Shown one piece after another: positions 25,789-38,327 of a stretch of DNA of 64,000 bases. The notes under the pieces are model-generated. The model searched no databases. It was given only the letters and a program-made list of their open reading frames with translations, and was not told the DNA's origin. Origin of the DNA: Odobenus rosmarus divergens (taxonomy: Eukaryota > Chordata > Mammalia > Carnivora > Odobenidae); NCBI RefSeq assembly GCF_000321225.1, contig NW_004450276.1:4203467-4267466 (forward strand), in the 5' to 3' direction. Position 1 is the stretch's first letter; each line of letters starts with the position of its first letter. The translations under genes and the position numbers were made by a program.

Positions 25789-26254
25789 TTTTTTTTTCTC
25801 TTTCTGATAGTTTATTATTGTATTTCATGGCCTACACAGCTTTCATTATGAACTCTATTGGCTCCCTGAGAAATTGTTCTACAGGTCACTAATTTTTTTT
25901 TAATAATTTTTTTATTGTTATGTTAACCACCATACATTACATCATTGGTTTGTGATGTAGTGTTCCATGATTCATTGTTTGTGCATAACACCCAGTGCTC
26001 CTCGCAGAACGTGCCCTCTTTAATACCCATCACCAGGCTAACCCATCCCCCCACCCCCCCCCCCCCAGAACCCTCAGTTTGTTTTTCAGAGTCCATCATC
26101 TCTAATGGTTCGTCTCCCCCTCCGACTTACTCCCCTTCATTCTTCCCCTCCTGCTATCTTCTTCTTCTTCTTCTTTTTTTCTTAATCTCAGAAAACAAAC
26201 TGAGGGTTGCTGGAGTGGTGGGGGGTGGGAGGGATTGGGTGGCTGGGTGATAGA
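25789..26254 (-). mobile_element. LINE-1 insertion with 3' transduction and 5' inversion
   Basis: A perfect 16-bp target duplication, cactgctgtgaatctt, lies at 25773-25788 and 26255-26270, so everything between is one insertion. Read on the minus strand from its 3' end, it has poly(A) (25789-25797), then 93 bp of non-L1 sequence (25798-25890). That 93-bp piece carries AATAAA (reverse complement at 25811-25816) 13 bases before the poly(A). Next come the L1's own A-rich tail (25893-25920) and the L1 3'UTR up to the GAA-rich stretch near 26175. The segment 26188-26254 is L1 3'UTR in the opposite orientation ('aaacaaactgagggttgctg', 'ggctgggtgatagacac'), as expected from twin priming. Confidence 0.85.
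26042..26067. repeat. C-rich homopolymer tract
   Basis: 'cccatccccccaccccccccccccc'-type run inside the reversed L1 3'UTR. It is the complement of the G-rich stretch common in carnivore L1 tails, probably variable and error-prone in assembly. Confidence 0.8.
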
Positions 26255-26270
26255 CACTGCTGTGAATCTT

Positions 26271-27114
26271 GACCCACCCTGAGTGCTAATGGGGCTTTGT
26301 CAGTTGACAGCTCCCATCAATAGTGTTTCCAGATAGGCCACTGGGCACCTCAGTAGAAAAGAGGGGGATAAGGCTCATCAAACCATTGAACCCTTGCAGG
26401 GTGGCACACCCACTTACTCCTTGGTGAATCATCCGTGACCCCAGGCTTCGTTGCATAGAGTAACCCATGTCATAACTTCCTGTAGGGAATCAGGAGAGAC
26501 AGATTTCCAAGTACCTCTGTGATGTGATCAATCTGGAGTTTCTCTTTCCATTTGCTTGATGGATTATATATCTGCCTACTTCTAACATGAAGTAATCGAA
26601 TTACGTTGTTAAAATGCCTGTATGAACCACCGTTTTGGTTTGATTACTCCCTTTCATTCACGTAGATTTCATCCAAACAGTATTCCATATAGTAAATGTT
26701 TCACTTCCTAAACTCCTAGCATGCTCCAAGTTTGTTTTCCTGTGATTTTACTAAAATTGCCTTGCTTGAGTTCCGAGTGTTCTGACTCTTCAGTCCCATG
26801 TTTAAAGATAATCACTGGATTTCATTCAGTTGGCAAGTTCTGGTCCCTGGGGTCATGCCAGTCATAATCCAAAAAACAAACAAAAAAAATTAGCGGCACA
26901 TGTGGCATGATTTATTCAAGGGAATTTCTTCCTGGATGTAGGAAAACAATGGGACATGGGCACTGTCGCAGACCAGAATGAGAATACCTAGCTAATGAGG
27001 TCACTGCTACGCAGCGATGGAAGACTGGGGCCATGTGGGAACATGGGTACAAGCTGGCAGATCTTATAGTTTCTCAGGAGATATCAAAACACTTAAATGT
27101 TGGCTATTCTTTCA
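26271..27114. other. Intronic sequence without recognised features
   Basis: Unique. Nothing supported. Confidence 0.45.
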
Positions 27115-27302
27115 CTTCTTTTAAAAGATTTTACTTATTTATTTGAGAGAGAGAGAGAGCGAGCATGAGCGGGGGTGGGGGGGCAGGGGGGAAGGAGAAA
27201 CAGGCTTCCCGCTGATCAGGGAGCCCAACTCGGGACTTGGGCTCAGGATCATGACCTGAGCTAAAGGCAGATGCTCAACTGACTGAGCTGCTCAGGCGCC
27301 CC
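27115..27302 (-). mobile_element. SINEC, full length, antisense
   Basis: The AAGATTTTACTTATTT tail, GA-rich part and head ending 'gctgctcaggcgcccc' are present. A short direct repeat, tctttca, flanks it (27108 and 27303). A G-rich tract lies at 27172-27191. Confidence 0.9.
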
Positions 27303-28164
27303 TCTTTCATTGTTTCTCTTCATCACGTGTGGACTAATACAGTGATGGCAAGGTAAAGTATGTCCACAGGCCCATCTATCCAATGGGCCAACCAGATGCT
27401 GTTGCTAGTGTATATCAAACAAATGATTCATCAGATTCTTAACTGACACAAACTGACCAAGTTGTCTTTCAGCCGGCGCCTCACTGCTGCCTTCATGTGC
27501 TTCTCAGAGGCAGAGACTATACGTTGAGTTGAATTCAGTGTCAAATATAATATGATTCTGGATTAAATATTCCAGACTTATCCCATCCTGCTTTTCTCTA
27601 TACCTATTTTATGTGCATACAGTCTAAGCGGACAGCTTCCTATTGCTTCCATTGGAAACAAGTTATTGAAAACAAGAAGTGGAAGATGGGGTTAGAGGCC
27701 TCACCTTCACTGGTTATTTTGAAGGAAGTCCCCACGATTATTTTCTTGTTCCTCAAAAATATTACAGTGTATGAAACCACTGTCTTGAGCAATCTCTGGC
27801 TTGTTTATGATTGAGTCAATATTCTATGTTTCAAAAATATTTAGACATAACGAGAAAAACTTCTACATACTCTATTAATTACATATAAATGTTACTTTTA
27901 AGCAATGACATTTCTTCAAATAAACATTTTGTTGTTTCTCTTGGAAGACTGAAACATTTTTAGACTTAGCAGTAAAACAGATTTAGAAAATCAAAGTGAT
28001 TTGAGACATTGGCAAAAGGTCCGACTTTTAATAACACAGAAGTGTGGTCTGGTCTGTGTCTCTAACCAGCTTACTAAAGATAATAAATAACAAATGGATT
28101 AAACTGTACGATCATATGATCACCATGTATTCAGTAGTATTGAGTATATATATGTATATATAAG
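27303..28164. other. Intronic sequence without recognised features
   Basis: AT-rich, unique. Nothing supported. Confidence 0.45.
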
Positions 28165-28180
28165 AGCCATAAACATTTCT

Positions 28181-28369
28181 TTTTTGTTGTTTTTAAGGTA
28201 TTATTTATTTATTTGAGAGAGAGAGTGAGCAAGAGAGAGAGCACAAGCAGGGGGAGCAGCAGAGAGAGAAGGGGAAACAGGCTCCCCACTGAGCAGGGAG
28301 CCCAACGTGGGGCATCATGACCTGAGCTGAAGGCAAATGCTTAACTGACTGAGCCACCCAGGTGCCTCT
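28181..28369 (-). mobile_element. SINEC, antisense, lacking the B-box region
   Basis: A perfect 16-bp target duplication, agccataaacatttct, lies at 28165-28180 and 28370-28385. Compared with the other copies, about 19 bases are missing near 28314, where 'tcgatcccaggaccctggg' normally stands. That segment corresponds to the internal Pol III B box of the tRNA-like head. Confidence 0.94.
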
Positions 28370-28694
28370 AGCCATAAACATTTCTAATTTGCACATAGAT
28401 TCAGAAGAAAACAAGAATGAAACTCAACAAAATAACTGTTTGGGGAGCAAACTTTTAGTCTGAGAACTTTGTATTTCTTTTTGATTTTATAGCAGTTTCT
28501 ATAGATATAAATGGTACCTTACACAAAATACTTGCTCTAGAGGTATGATGAAGTAACTGGGTTCAGCCTAGACTACTGACAGAGCCAGGATAAGGACTCA
28601 CATCGCCTGTTTCTGGCTCCTGATGCCAGCCAACCCTTCCTATGTACCACCACACTGCAGCTCTGTCTCTTGATTCCTGAAACCTGACACTTGG

Positions 28695-29048
28695 TGCTGT
28701 GGACTGAATTGTGCCTCCCTGCCCCCAAATTCATATGTTGAAGCCCTAACCTTCAATGTGACTGTATTTGGAGATGGGGCCTTTAGAGAGGTAATTAAGG
28801 TTAAATGAGGGTGGGGTCTTAGTCTGATAGGATTGTTGGCCTTATTAGAAAAGGAAGAGAGAGAGAGAGAGCGCTCTTTCCCCTTTCATGCACACCGAGA
28901 AAAGTCTAACCAGGGAGAGGGTTCTCATCAGAATGTGAACATGCTGGCACCCTCATCTCAGACTTCCAGCCTCTAGAGCCATGAGACAATAAACATCTAT
29001 TATTCAGTCTATGGTATTTTGTTATCGCAGCCCAAGTGGACAAAGATA
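28695..29048 (+). mobile_element. MaLR solo LTR (MST/MLT1-like)
   Basis: Runs from 'tgctgtggactgaattgtg' to 'gcagcccaagtggacaaag'. Landmarks are 'aattcatatgttgaagccct', 'tatttggagatggggcctt', 'gacttccagcctctagagcc' and 'atggtattttgttatcgcag'. A GA-run lies at 28857-28872. It has no internal region. Confidence 0.88.
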
Positions 29049-29600
29049 CCTGATGTATATGGAGAAATACCATATTACGTGAAACTTCCTGAAAGACATC
29101 CTTATGAAGTTTCCAGTCTGGGAACACCTAACTTCTGATCTGAACTTGGCTACTCTTTTATTAATGAGAACCCTACTCCTCTTCAATCATGTGCCTTGCT
29201 GCATGGATCCTCATATTGCATTTTCTTTCTACGCGTTTCCTCACAACACATTTCTCGGTGAACACATGATAGTTTCTTTTGTGAAGAAAAGTTTGCCAAA
29301 CTAAGCTTTGTCTTCTTCATTTATATGGATTCCCTGTCTGTGGCACTAAAGAGAGGGCTTAACCTCTTTTTTACGCGTATGTCTGTGCTCATGGCCTATT
29401 GTTTGTAAACAGTATTTTCTTAATAGTCTGAAGTTTTGGCTACAGTATCTCAGAAACGGAATTGTATGACTACATTATTCACCTCTCTCCCACATTTTTC
29501 ATGTGTGGACAGAACCACACATGACTGCATACAACTTCAGTAAACCTTACTTAATGATGGATACTTTTCTTCTTGCACCCTTGATAACCCTCTTTAGAAT
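29049..29600. other. Intronic sequence without recognised features
   Basis: Nothing supported. The open frame at 29104-29304 has no recognisable domain. Confidence 0.45.
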
Positions 29601-29611
29601 AAGATGTTGCA

Positions 29612-29786
29612 GGGGCGCCTGGGTGGCTCACTTGGTTGAGTCTGACTCGGTTTCGGCTCAGGTCATGATCTTGGGGTCGTGAATTCAAGCCCTGTGGTGG
29701 GCTCCATACTTGGTAGGGAGTCTGCTTGAGATTCTCTCTCTTTCTCTCTGAAAAAAGTAAATAAATCTTTAAAAAAAAAAAAGAAG
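29612..29786 (+). mobile_element. SINEC, older shortened copy
   Basis: Head 'ggggcgcctgggtggctcac', a short CT-run and a poly(A) tail. Imperfect 11-bp target duplication: aagatgttgca at 29601-29611, aagatattaca at 29787-29797. Confidence 0.9.
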
Positions 29787-29797
29787 AAGATATTACA

Positions 29798-30590
29798 TAT
29801 GGTAAATAGTGTCCTAAGAGTTTTGACCTAAATAAATGAATACAGGCCAGAGATAAGATGTAGAAATGAAAGATGGTAATTACAAAAAAAAAAAAAAAAA
29901 AATCTAGAGCTTTTTTTATAAAGTTCAGATTGATTTCAGGTTATTTCCTATCTAAATAACAAATTGTTTATTTAGTCACCAATTCAGGAAGTATTTTTTA
30001 ATATAGCCAAACTAAACCTAGTTTAAGTATAGTTAATGATAGATAAAATAATCTGAGATATTATAAAATGCATTTCTTATCCAGATACATGAATCTAATC
30101 TATAAGATCCCCAACAGTCCTGGCTCAAAGTCTTCCAATGGGAATTTTACCTGCCTTAAGAGAGAACCTTTTATTTTTGACATCTTAATTTATTAAAGTT
30201 TTTTTTTTTCATCCTTAGCCCTGTTTTATCCCCAGCACATTCACTCATGTATCTTCATTCTGACCTCTGCATGCAGTAAGGCAAGTTCTTTGTCATCCAG
30301 GGTTCTCTTCCCCATTCATTTCTCACATGACTTGACCTATAAACCTCAACCATTTAGATCTTCCTCCTCTGGCCACATTTTATTTATTTGATGTATTATT
30401 AAAATGCTGAAATCACAATTGTACTCAGCAAGAATTCATCACAGAACTATTGTGTATCAAGTAGTGGACTAGCAACTGTGCCTTAAATTATTATTGGGTA
30501 AATAGTATAAATGTATGTATACTTTACAAATTGATTGACTGATTGATGTTTAGGAATACATTTTTTTAAAAAGTTTCCTAGGTTTTATTC
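29798..30590. other. Intronic sequence with poly(A) run
   Basis: An A-run at 29884-29902 has no matching element upstream. The rest is unique. Confidence 0.4.
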
Positions 30591-31080
30591 ATCCATTTTT
30601 TTAAAACTTACTCTTTCAACAAATATCTAATCAGTGTTAGCTACTAGTATTTTTTTTAGTAAATAGAGCAGAAATGAACCCTGCCTTCTTAGAGCTTACA
30701 GTCTAGTGGGATAAAGTAATAAATAAGTCTAAAAGCATAAATATGAAGGAACAAAGTGGGTGCAGGGATAAGGGTTATTAGCTGGGAGTGAAGGCCTTTT
30801 AAGATAAGATAGCTGGGGAAAACATCTCCAAAGAGGTGAAATTTATGTTGAGACATTAATGGTAGAGCTAGTAGGATGGAACATTCAAGGTAGAGAAAGC
30901 ATCATTTTGAGAAGTCAGTGAGCAGGGAGGGGATAGACAGATTTCAGGAACTGAGGAGAGGCCAAGATGCCAAGGTGGGAGGAGAGAGAGTGTCAAAGAG
31001 GAAAAGAACATGAGTTGCAGAAGGAAGTCAAGCTCAGAGGTCTTTGAAAGCCATGGAAGTAGCTTGCATTTCTTTGGGGC
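30591..31080 (-). mobile_element. LINE L2 fragment
   Basis: Reverse L2 order is easy to follow: 'tcaacaaatatctaatcagt', 'cttagagcttacagtctagt', 'aggccttttaagataag', 'aagaggtgaaatttatgttg', 'ggaacattcaaggtagagaa'. Strongly diverged, as expected. Confidence 0.75.
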
Positions 31081-31924
31081 CTAATGTACTGCATGGGCAT
31101 TATTTGCTCTATGGATAGCTTGATCCCCAGGGGACCCTCAGAGACTGCTTTTTGGAATAAGGATTAGAAGATCAGAAACATGTAGATAAACTTCAGATTT
31201 GTCTACACACCCCTGCTTAGAGTTGCTTACAGTGGCTCTCTATGCCTGCAGGATAGCCCATCAGCATTCATAGGCAACCAGCATGACCTTAGGTGTTCCT
31301 CAGAGCCCTGTATCAAGAAGAAATGTGAAGCACATGCACATGCTCATTTGCTAGATTCATTATTACCATTTGTGGGGGGAGGGGAGAGAGTTTTGACTTT
31401 GAAGATGGAAACCTTGCAACTTCCCTAGAGACCGTGTAAATAAAACATATTTTATCAGAGTATGAGAAATTCTCTAGGCTTTAGCTCAGCAATTTTATGA
31501 CCAATACTTTTGACTAAAGGTGTTCTAATCTACCTCAAAAGGGGAAGGCTTAAAAAACACTGTGGCAATGGCCTCTAGAGGTTGGGTATCATCACAAACC
31601 TAAATGGAAAATGGGGAGTCAGTGTTTTCATTTGAAAAGTAATGGCATTTAAAAATATATGTTATCTAAAATCCCTATCATTTCAGAAAAAAAGCCTTAA
31701 AAAGAAATAGAACATGATATTAGAATAAAGGATAGGTGAATAACTGAGTGGATCTTCTTAAAAAATTTACCAAGTTATCCTTATTTTGTTCACGTTACTC
31801 CTTGAAAACTATGGTATTATGAATTCTTTACTAAGAATCTAAAATATTTGTCTATATTATAAGTGCCTTGATAATTAGGCAAACAAGTTATTTTGGGGTG
31901 GGCACTTTCTAAAACTCTTTATTT
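31081..31924. other. Intronic sequence left of the large L1
   Basis: Unique. It ends at the target duplication of the L1 (aaaagatgagcctg, 31925-31938). Confidence 0.45.
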
Positions 31925-32112
31925 AAAAGATGAGCCTGAAGAGACTTCTGGGGAAGATGGTAGAGGAGGACCCCAGACTCACCTCCTCCTGTGGATATGA
32001 CTAGATAACACTGACATCAATGTAAATAACCAAGAAAATGACCCAGAGACTGGCAGAATAAACTCTACAACTAAATGTAGAGAAGAGGTGCCATCAAAGA
32101 AGGTACGAAGGG

Positions 32113-32310
32113 GGGGCGCCTGGGTGGCTCAGTTGGTTAAGCAACTGCCTTCAGCTCGGGTCATGCTCCCAGGGTCCTGGGATCGAGCCCCACATCGGGC
32201 TCCCTGCTCGGCAGGAGGCCTGCTTCTCCCTTGCCCACTCCCCCTGCTTGTGTTCCCTTTCTCGCTGTGTCTGTCAATTAAATAAATAAAATCTTTAAAA
32301 AAAAAAAAAA
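32113..32310 (+). mobile_element. SINEC inside the L1 5'UTR
   Basis: Consensus-like full-length copy. A perfect 14-bp target duplication, gaaggtacgaaggg, lies at 32099-32112 and 32311-32324 in L1 sequence, so it came after the L1. Confidence 0.96.
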
Positions 32311-33687
32311 GAAGGTACGAAGGGTGGAGAAGTAGTCAGGACTTAAATGGACTGCCAGGACTCTCTGTGGGCAGGAAGGACGCCATGGCGGGGAGAGGTG
32401 AGAGAAACAAACCCCACACCAGGGAGCCTGCACAGGGAAAATGAAGCCCCATAACATTTGGCTTTGAAAACCAGAGGGGCTGAATTTCATAAGTTCTTAC
32501 AACCAGCAGGACATAAAGCCTGGAATTTTAAAAATCAGCCGGGTCAGCTTTGGGAGAGCCAGTGGGTGAGAAGACACTGAGTCCTGGCCCTCAAAGAGTC
32601 AGCATAACACACAGCTCCCCTGAGATACAGCATAGAAACAGCAGTTTGAAAGATGCCTGAAGCATACGGGACGGAGAGTTATTTACCAATCTCAGAGTAT
32701 GTCCAGGAGGGACAGAAAGCACTAGGGAGCTCCTCCAGGAGCAAAGGAACAGGCAGGCGCCATTTCTCTCCCTTCACCCCCAGCCTTGCATAAACACACG
32801 GCCACCTGCAGGACTCACTAACTAACTTATTAGTACTGCTGCCTCCCCTCTTCCCCCAGCTGTGCTTCTGCCAATCCACCCCTCTGGACAGCCCATCTTA
32901 GTCTGTGCACTGTAAGGCTCTTCATGCAGAGGAATGGCAGCACTCAAAGCTTGCTAGGGCCTCTGGCCTGCCACACTGCCTGCCCCCTACATTGCACGTC
33001 AATGGATCTGCCCTCTCCAATACACTCGAGGCCAGAGACATACAGGGCAGTGCCTCAGGCCTGGCGGTGCGCAAGCCGCCCCTTCAGTGGCCAGCACCAC
33101 TCCAAAATGATTCCTGCCCCAGAGAGAGGGAAAGATAAACACACAACCAGTCAGATGGAAACCCAGCAGTGGGCTAGAGGTAGACAACTGGTCTGACTGC
33201 AAGCCCCACCCACCAACAAAAGATTCTGAGAAGGTTCCCTACAGTTCAGTGCTACTGCATCTCTGGCAAATGCCTGGTCTGACTCAACTCAAGCCCAAGA
33301 TGTCCCCAGAATGGCCTGCTAACACCACAAGGACCAGAGTGCCCACAACAGGCAAAGAGGGCCATTGCAGACAGCTGGACTGAAGGAAAAAGCAGTGCAG
33401 CCACAACAGCAGGGCTCACACATCACACATAGGAGACAGCTCTGAAGTGCTAGGTTTTGGTGAACAGGCGACCACTGCACTGTAGGGCAGTACAGGACCT
33501 CTGCTTCATAAGGTCATTACTTTCAAATTTGGGAGATGTAGCTGTCTTTCCTAACATACAACAGACACAGAGTTAGCCAAGTAGATAAGTAATATGCCCG
33601 ATAGAGAATTTAAACTAATAATCATAAAGATACTCACTGGACTTGAGAAAGGAGTGGAGGACATAATTAATCAATCAATTTTAACAA

Positions 33688-33877
33688 GGGGTGCCTGGTT
33701 GCTGCAGTTGGTTAAGTGTCCGACTCTATTTTGGCTCAGGTCGTGATCTCAGGGTCATGAGATCAAGCCCCACATTGGGATCCCTGCTCAGCATGGAATC
33801 TGTTTGAGATTCTCTCTCTCTCCCTCTTCCTCAGCCCCTCCCCCCAAAATTAATTAATTAATTAATTAATTAAAAAA
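33688..33877 (+). mobile_element. SINEC inside the L1, before ORF1
   Basis: Older-type copy with the head 'aggggtgcctggttgctgc' and a (TTAA)n tail at 33848-33873. L1 sequence continues on both sides. Confidence 0.88.
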
Positions 33878-33879
33878 CA

Positions 33880-34640
33880 AAGAGTGGCAGACATCAATCA
33901 AATCCTTAACAGTGATATAAAAAAGAACCAATCACAGATGAAGAACACAATAAATAAAATTAAAAATACACTAGATGAAATAAATAGTACGTTAGATGAA
34001 TCGGAAGAATGAATCAGTGACCTGGAGGACAGAGTAATGGAAAGTAATCAAGCTGAGCAGGTGAGAGAAAAAAATTATGCAAAATGAGAATAAACTTAGG
34101 GACATCAAGGACGCCATCAAGTGTAATAACATTCTCATTATAGGGAATCCCAGAAAAGAGAGAGGAAAGGGGGCATAAAATTTATTTGAAGAAATAATAG
34201 CTGAAAGCTTCCCAAATCTGGGGAAGGAAATGGAAATCCAGATCCAGGAGGCACAGAGAGCCCCAACAAAATCAACCCAAGAAGGTCCACACCAAGACAT
34301 GTAGTGATTAAGACGGCAAAAATATAAGCAGCAAGAGGAAAGATAACAGTTACATACTAGGGAAGTCCCCAAGGCTATCAGCTGATTTTTTAGCAGACAC
34401 TTTGCAGGCCAGAAGGGAGTGGCATGATACATTCAAAGTGCTCTAAGGAAAAAATCTGTACCAAGAATATTCTATCTAGCAAGGCTATCATTCAGAATAG
34501 AAGGAGAGATAAAGAATCTTCCAGGCAAACAAAAGGTAAGGAATTCATGACCACTAAACCACCCCTACATGAAATGTAAGCTGGAAAGACCATAAGCAAG
34601 GAAAGTAGGAACCACAAAAACACTAAAAATAAGTGTATCT
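33880..34640 (+). pseudogene. L1 ORF1 remnant
   Basis: ORF1 of L1 encodes a trimeric RNA-binding chaperone. Here the coiled-coil part is visible near 33940-34060 and the end of the C-terminal domain near 34480-34560 (recognisable EGEIK motif). Stops and frame shifts interrupt it throughout, so no protein is made. An open frame on the opposite strand (33992-34432) is only a shadow of it. Confidence 0.8.
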
Positions 34641-34993
34641 GTAAAAATCAGTCAAGGAACTCAGAATAAAAGGATGTCAGTATGAAACCATAAACCTAAA
34701 ATGTGAGAGGAAAAGAGTAAAGAATGGGTTTAAACTCAAGCTACTATCAACTTAATGTAGACTGCCATATGCAGAAGATGTTATATATAAACCGATGGTA
34801 ACCACAAATCAAAAACCCAGTAATAGATATACAAAGATAAAGAGAAAGGAATCCAAATATATCACTAAAGAAAGCCAACAAATCATGAGAGAAGAGAGAA
34901 AGAAAAGAAAGGAATGGAGAAAAACTATAAAAACAACCATAAGACAAAAGTAACAAAATAGCAATAGATGCATACCTATCAATAATTACTTTG

Positions 34994-35207
34994 TTGGGTT
35001 TTTGTTTTTTTTTTAGATTTTATTTATATATTTGGCAAAGAGAGAGAGAGAGAGAGAGAGCACAAGCAGGGGGAGCAGCAGAGGCAGAGGGAGAAGCAAG
35101 CTCCCCACTGAGCAGAGAGCCCGACATGGGGCTCAATCCCAGGATCCTGGGATAATGACCTGAGCCAAAGGCAGGAGCTTAACCAACTGAGCCACCCAGG
35201 CACCTCA
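34994..35207 (-). mobile_element. SINEC inside L1 ORF2, opposite strand
   Basis: Full-length reversed copy. The 13-bp target duplication aataattactttg lies at 34981-34993 and 35208-35220 and splits the start of ORF2. Confidence 0.94.
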
Positions 35208-37558
35208 AATAATTACTTTGAATGTAAGTGGACTAAATGCTCCAATTAAAAGACATAGAGTGACAGAATGGATAAAAAAGCAAACAAACAAAAAACAAGA
35301 CCCATCTATACACTGCCTACAAGAGACTCACTTCAGACCTAAAGACACATGCAGATTGGAAGTGAAAAGATGGAGAAATATTTATCACACAAATGGATGT
35401 GATAAGAAAACCAGGGTAGTAATACTTACATCACACAAAATACACTTTAAAACAAAGACTGTAACAGGACACAAAGGACACTATATAGTCATTTAGGGAA
35501 CAATCCAACAGACGACATTACAATTATAAATATTTATGCACCCAACATGGGAACACCCAAATACTTAAAGCAGCTAATAACAAACATAAAGGAACTAATC
35601 GATAGCAATACAATAATAGTAGGGGGCTTTAACACCCCATTTACATCAATGGACAGATAATCCAAACAGAAAATCAATAAAGAAACAGTAGCTTTGAATG
35701 ATATATTGAACCAGTTGAATTTAACAGATATATTCAGAACATGCCATCCTAAAACAGCAGAATACACATTCTTTTCCAGTGCACATGGAGTATTCTTCAG
35801 ATAGATTGCATATTAGGCCACAGTAAAAGCCTCAACAAATACAAAAATATCAAAGTCATTCCATGCATCTTTTCTGACCACAATGCTATGAAACTATAAA
35901 TCAACCCCAAGACAAAATCTGGAAAGAGCACAAATACATGGAGGTTAAATAACATGCTATTAAACAATGAATGGGTCAACCAAGAATTCAAAGAGGAAAT
36001 AAGAAAATACATGGAGACCAATGAAAATGAAACCCACAACAGTCCAAAATCTTTGGGATGCAGCAAAAGCAGTTCTAAGGAGAAGTTTATAGCAAATGCA
36101 GGCCTACCTCAAGAAGCAAGAAAAATCTCAAATAACCTAACCTAACACCTAAACGAATTAGAAAAAAAAGAACAAACAAAACCCAAAAGCAGTAGAAGGA
36201 AGGAAATAATAAGGGTCAGACAGGAATAAACAAAATAGAAACTAAAAAACAAAACAACAATAGAACAGATCAATGGGTACAAGAGCTGGTTCTTTGAAAA
36301 GATCAACAAAATCAATAAACCGTTAGCCAGATTCATTAAAAAAAAAAAAAGGACTCAAATGAACAAAATCAGAAATGTAAAAGGAGAAATAACAACTGAC
36401 ACAACAGAAAGACAAAGGAATATCATGAAAGAGATATCATGAAAAACTATATACCAACAAATTGGACAACCTAGAAGAAATGGATGAATTCCTAGAAACA
36501 CATAACCTCCCAAAATTGAATCAGGAAGAAATAGTATATTTGAACAGACCAATTACCAGCAATGAAATTGAATCAGTAATCAAAAAAATCCTAACAAACA
36601 AAAGTCCAGGACCAGACAGCTTTACAAGTGAATTCTACCAAACATTTAAAGAAAAGCTAATACCTGTTCTTCTCAAACTATTCCAACAATATAGAACAGG
36701 AGAACTTCTGAATTCATTCTGTGAGGCCCGCATTACCCTGATACAATACCAAAACCAGATAAAGACACTATAAAAAATGAGAACTACAGCGAATATCCCT
36801 GATGAACATAGATGCAAAAATCCTCAGAAAATACTAGCAAACCAAATCCAACAATACGTTAAAAAAATCATTCACCACCATCAAGTGGGATTTATTCCCA
36901 GGATGCAAGGGTGATTCAATCTTTGCCAATCAATGTGATACACCATATCTATAAAAGAAAGGATAAAAATAATATCATTTCAATAAATGCAAAGAAAGCA
37001 TTTGACAAAGTATAACATCCATTCATGATAAAAACCTCAAGAAAGTAGGTTTACTCTAACATAGTAAAGGCCATATATGAAAAACTTACAGCTAACATCA
37101 TACTCGGTGGTAAAAAATTGAAAGTCCTCCCCCAGTGATTGGGAAGAAGACAAGAATATCTACTCACACTTTTATTAGACATAGTACTGGAAGTCCTAGC
37201 CGCAACAGTCAGACAAGACAAGAAATAAAAGGCATCCTAATTGGTAAAGAAGTAAAATGTTCACTATTTGCAGATGATATGATACTATATATAGAAGTAC
37301 TAAATACTCCACCAAAAAACTGCTAGAACTAATAACTGAATTCAGTAAGGTAAGTAAGGTAACAGGATATAAAGTCAATATACAGAAATCTGTTGCATTT
37401 CTATACACTACCAATGAAGCAACATAAAGAGAAATTAAGAAAACAGTCCCATTTACAACTGCACCAAAAATAATAAAATACCTGGGAATAAACTTAACCA
37501 ACAAGCTGAAAGACCTGTACTCTAAAAAGTATAAAACACTGATGAAAGAAATTTAAGG

Positions 37559-37762
37559 TAAGGGGCACCTGGGTGGCTCAGTTGGTTAAGTGTCTGCTTT
37601 TGGCTCGGGTCGTGATCCTGGAGTCCTGAGATTGAGCTGCATGTCCGGCTCCCTGCTCAGTGGGGAGTCTGCTTCTCCCTCTCCCTCTGCCTCTCTCCCA
37701 GCTTGTGCTCTTTCTCTTTTGCTCACTCTGTCTCAAATGAATAAATAAAATCTTTAAAAAAA
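37559..37762 (+). mobile_element. SINEC inside L1 ORF2 (RT region)
   Basis: Full-length copy. A perfect 14-bp target duplication, aaagaaatttaagg, lies at 37545-37558 and 37763-37776. Confidence 0.94.
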
Positions 37763-38327
37763 AAAGAAATTTAAGGGGACACAAACAAATGAAAAGACAT
37801 ACCATGATCATGGATTGAAAAAACAAATATTGTTAAAATGTCTGTCCTACCCAAAGCAATCTACAGATTTAACACAATCTTTATGAAAATACCCACAGTA
37901 TTTTTCACAGAACTAGAACAAATAATCCTAAAATATGATCAATACAAACTTGAAAAAAAAGAAAAAGCTGAAGGTATCACAATTCCAGATTTCAAGCTGT
38001 ACTACAAAGCTATAGTAATCAAAACAGTATGGTACCAGCACAAAAATAGACACATAGATCTATGCAACAAGATAGAAAGCCCAGAAACAAACCCACAGTT
38101 ATATGGTCAATTAATCTTCTACAAAAGAGGCAAGAACATCTTGCCTCTTTCTATTGTGTTACAATAGAAAAAAGAGCATCTCTTCAACAAATGGTGTTGG
38201 GAAAACTGGACAGCAACATACAAAAGAATGAAATGAGCACTTTCTTAAACCATACACAAAAATAAACTCAAAATAAATTAGAGACCTGAAATCATAAAAC
38301 TCCTAGAAGAGAAATCAGGCAGTAACC

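Noticed and set aside
33992..34432. A 146-codon open frame on the - strand resembling a membrane protein.
   Set aside because: It is antisense to the A-rich L1 ORF1; long hydrophobic frames are expected opposite A-rich coding sequence.
35218..35496. A 92-codon open frame that looks like a nuclease gene.
   Set aside because: It is the endonuclease part of the dead L1 ORF2, with stops and SINEs on either side.
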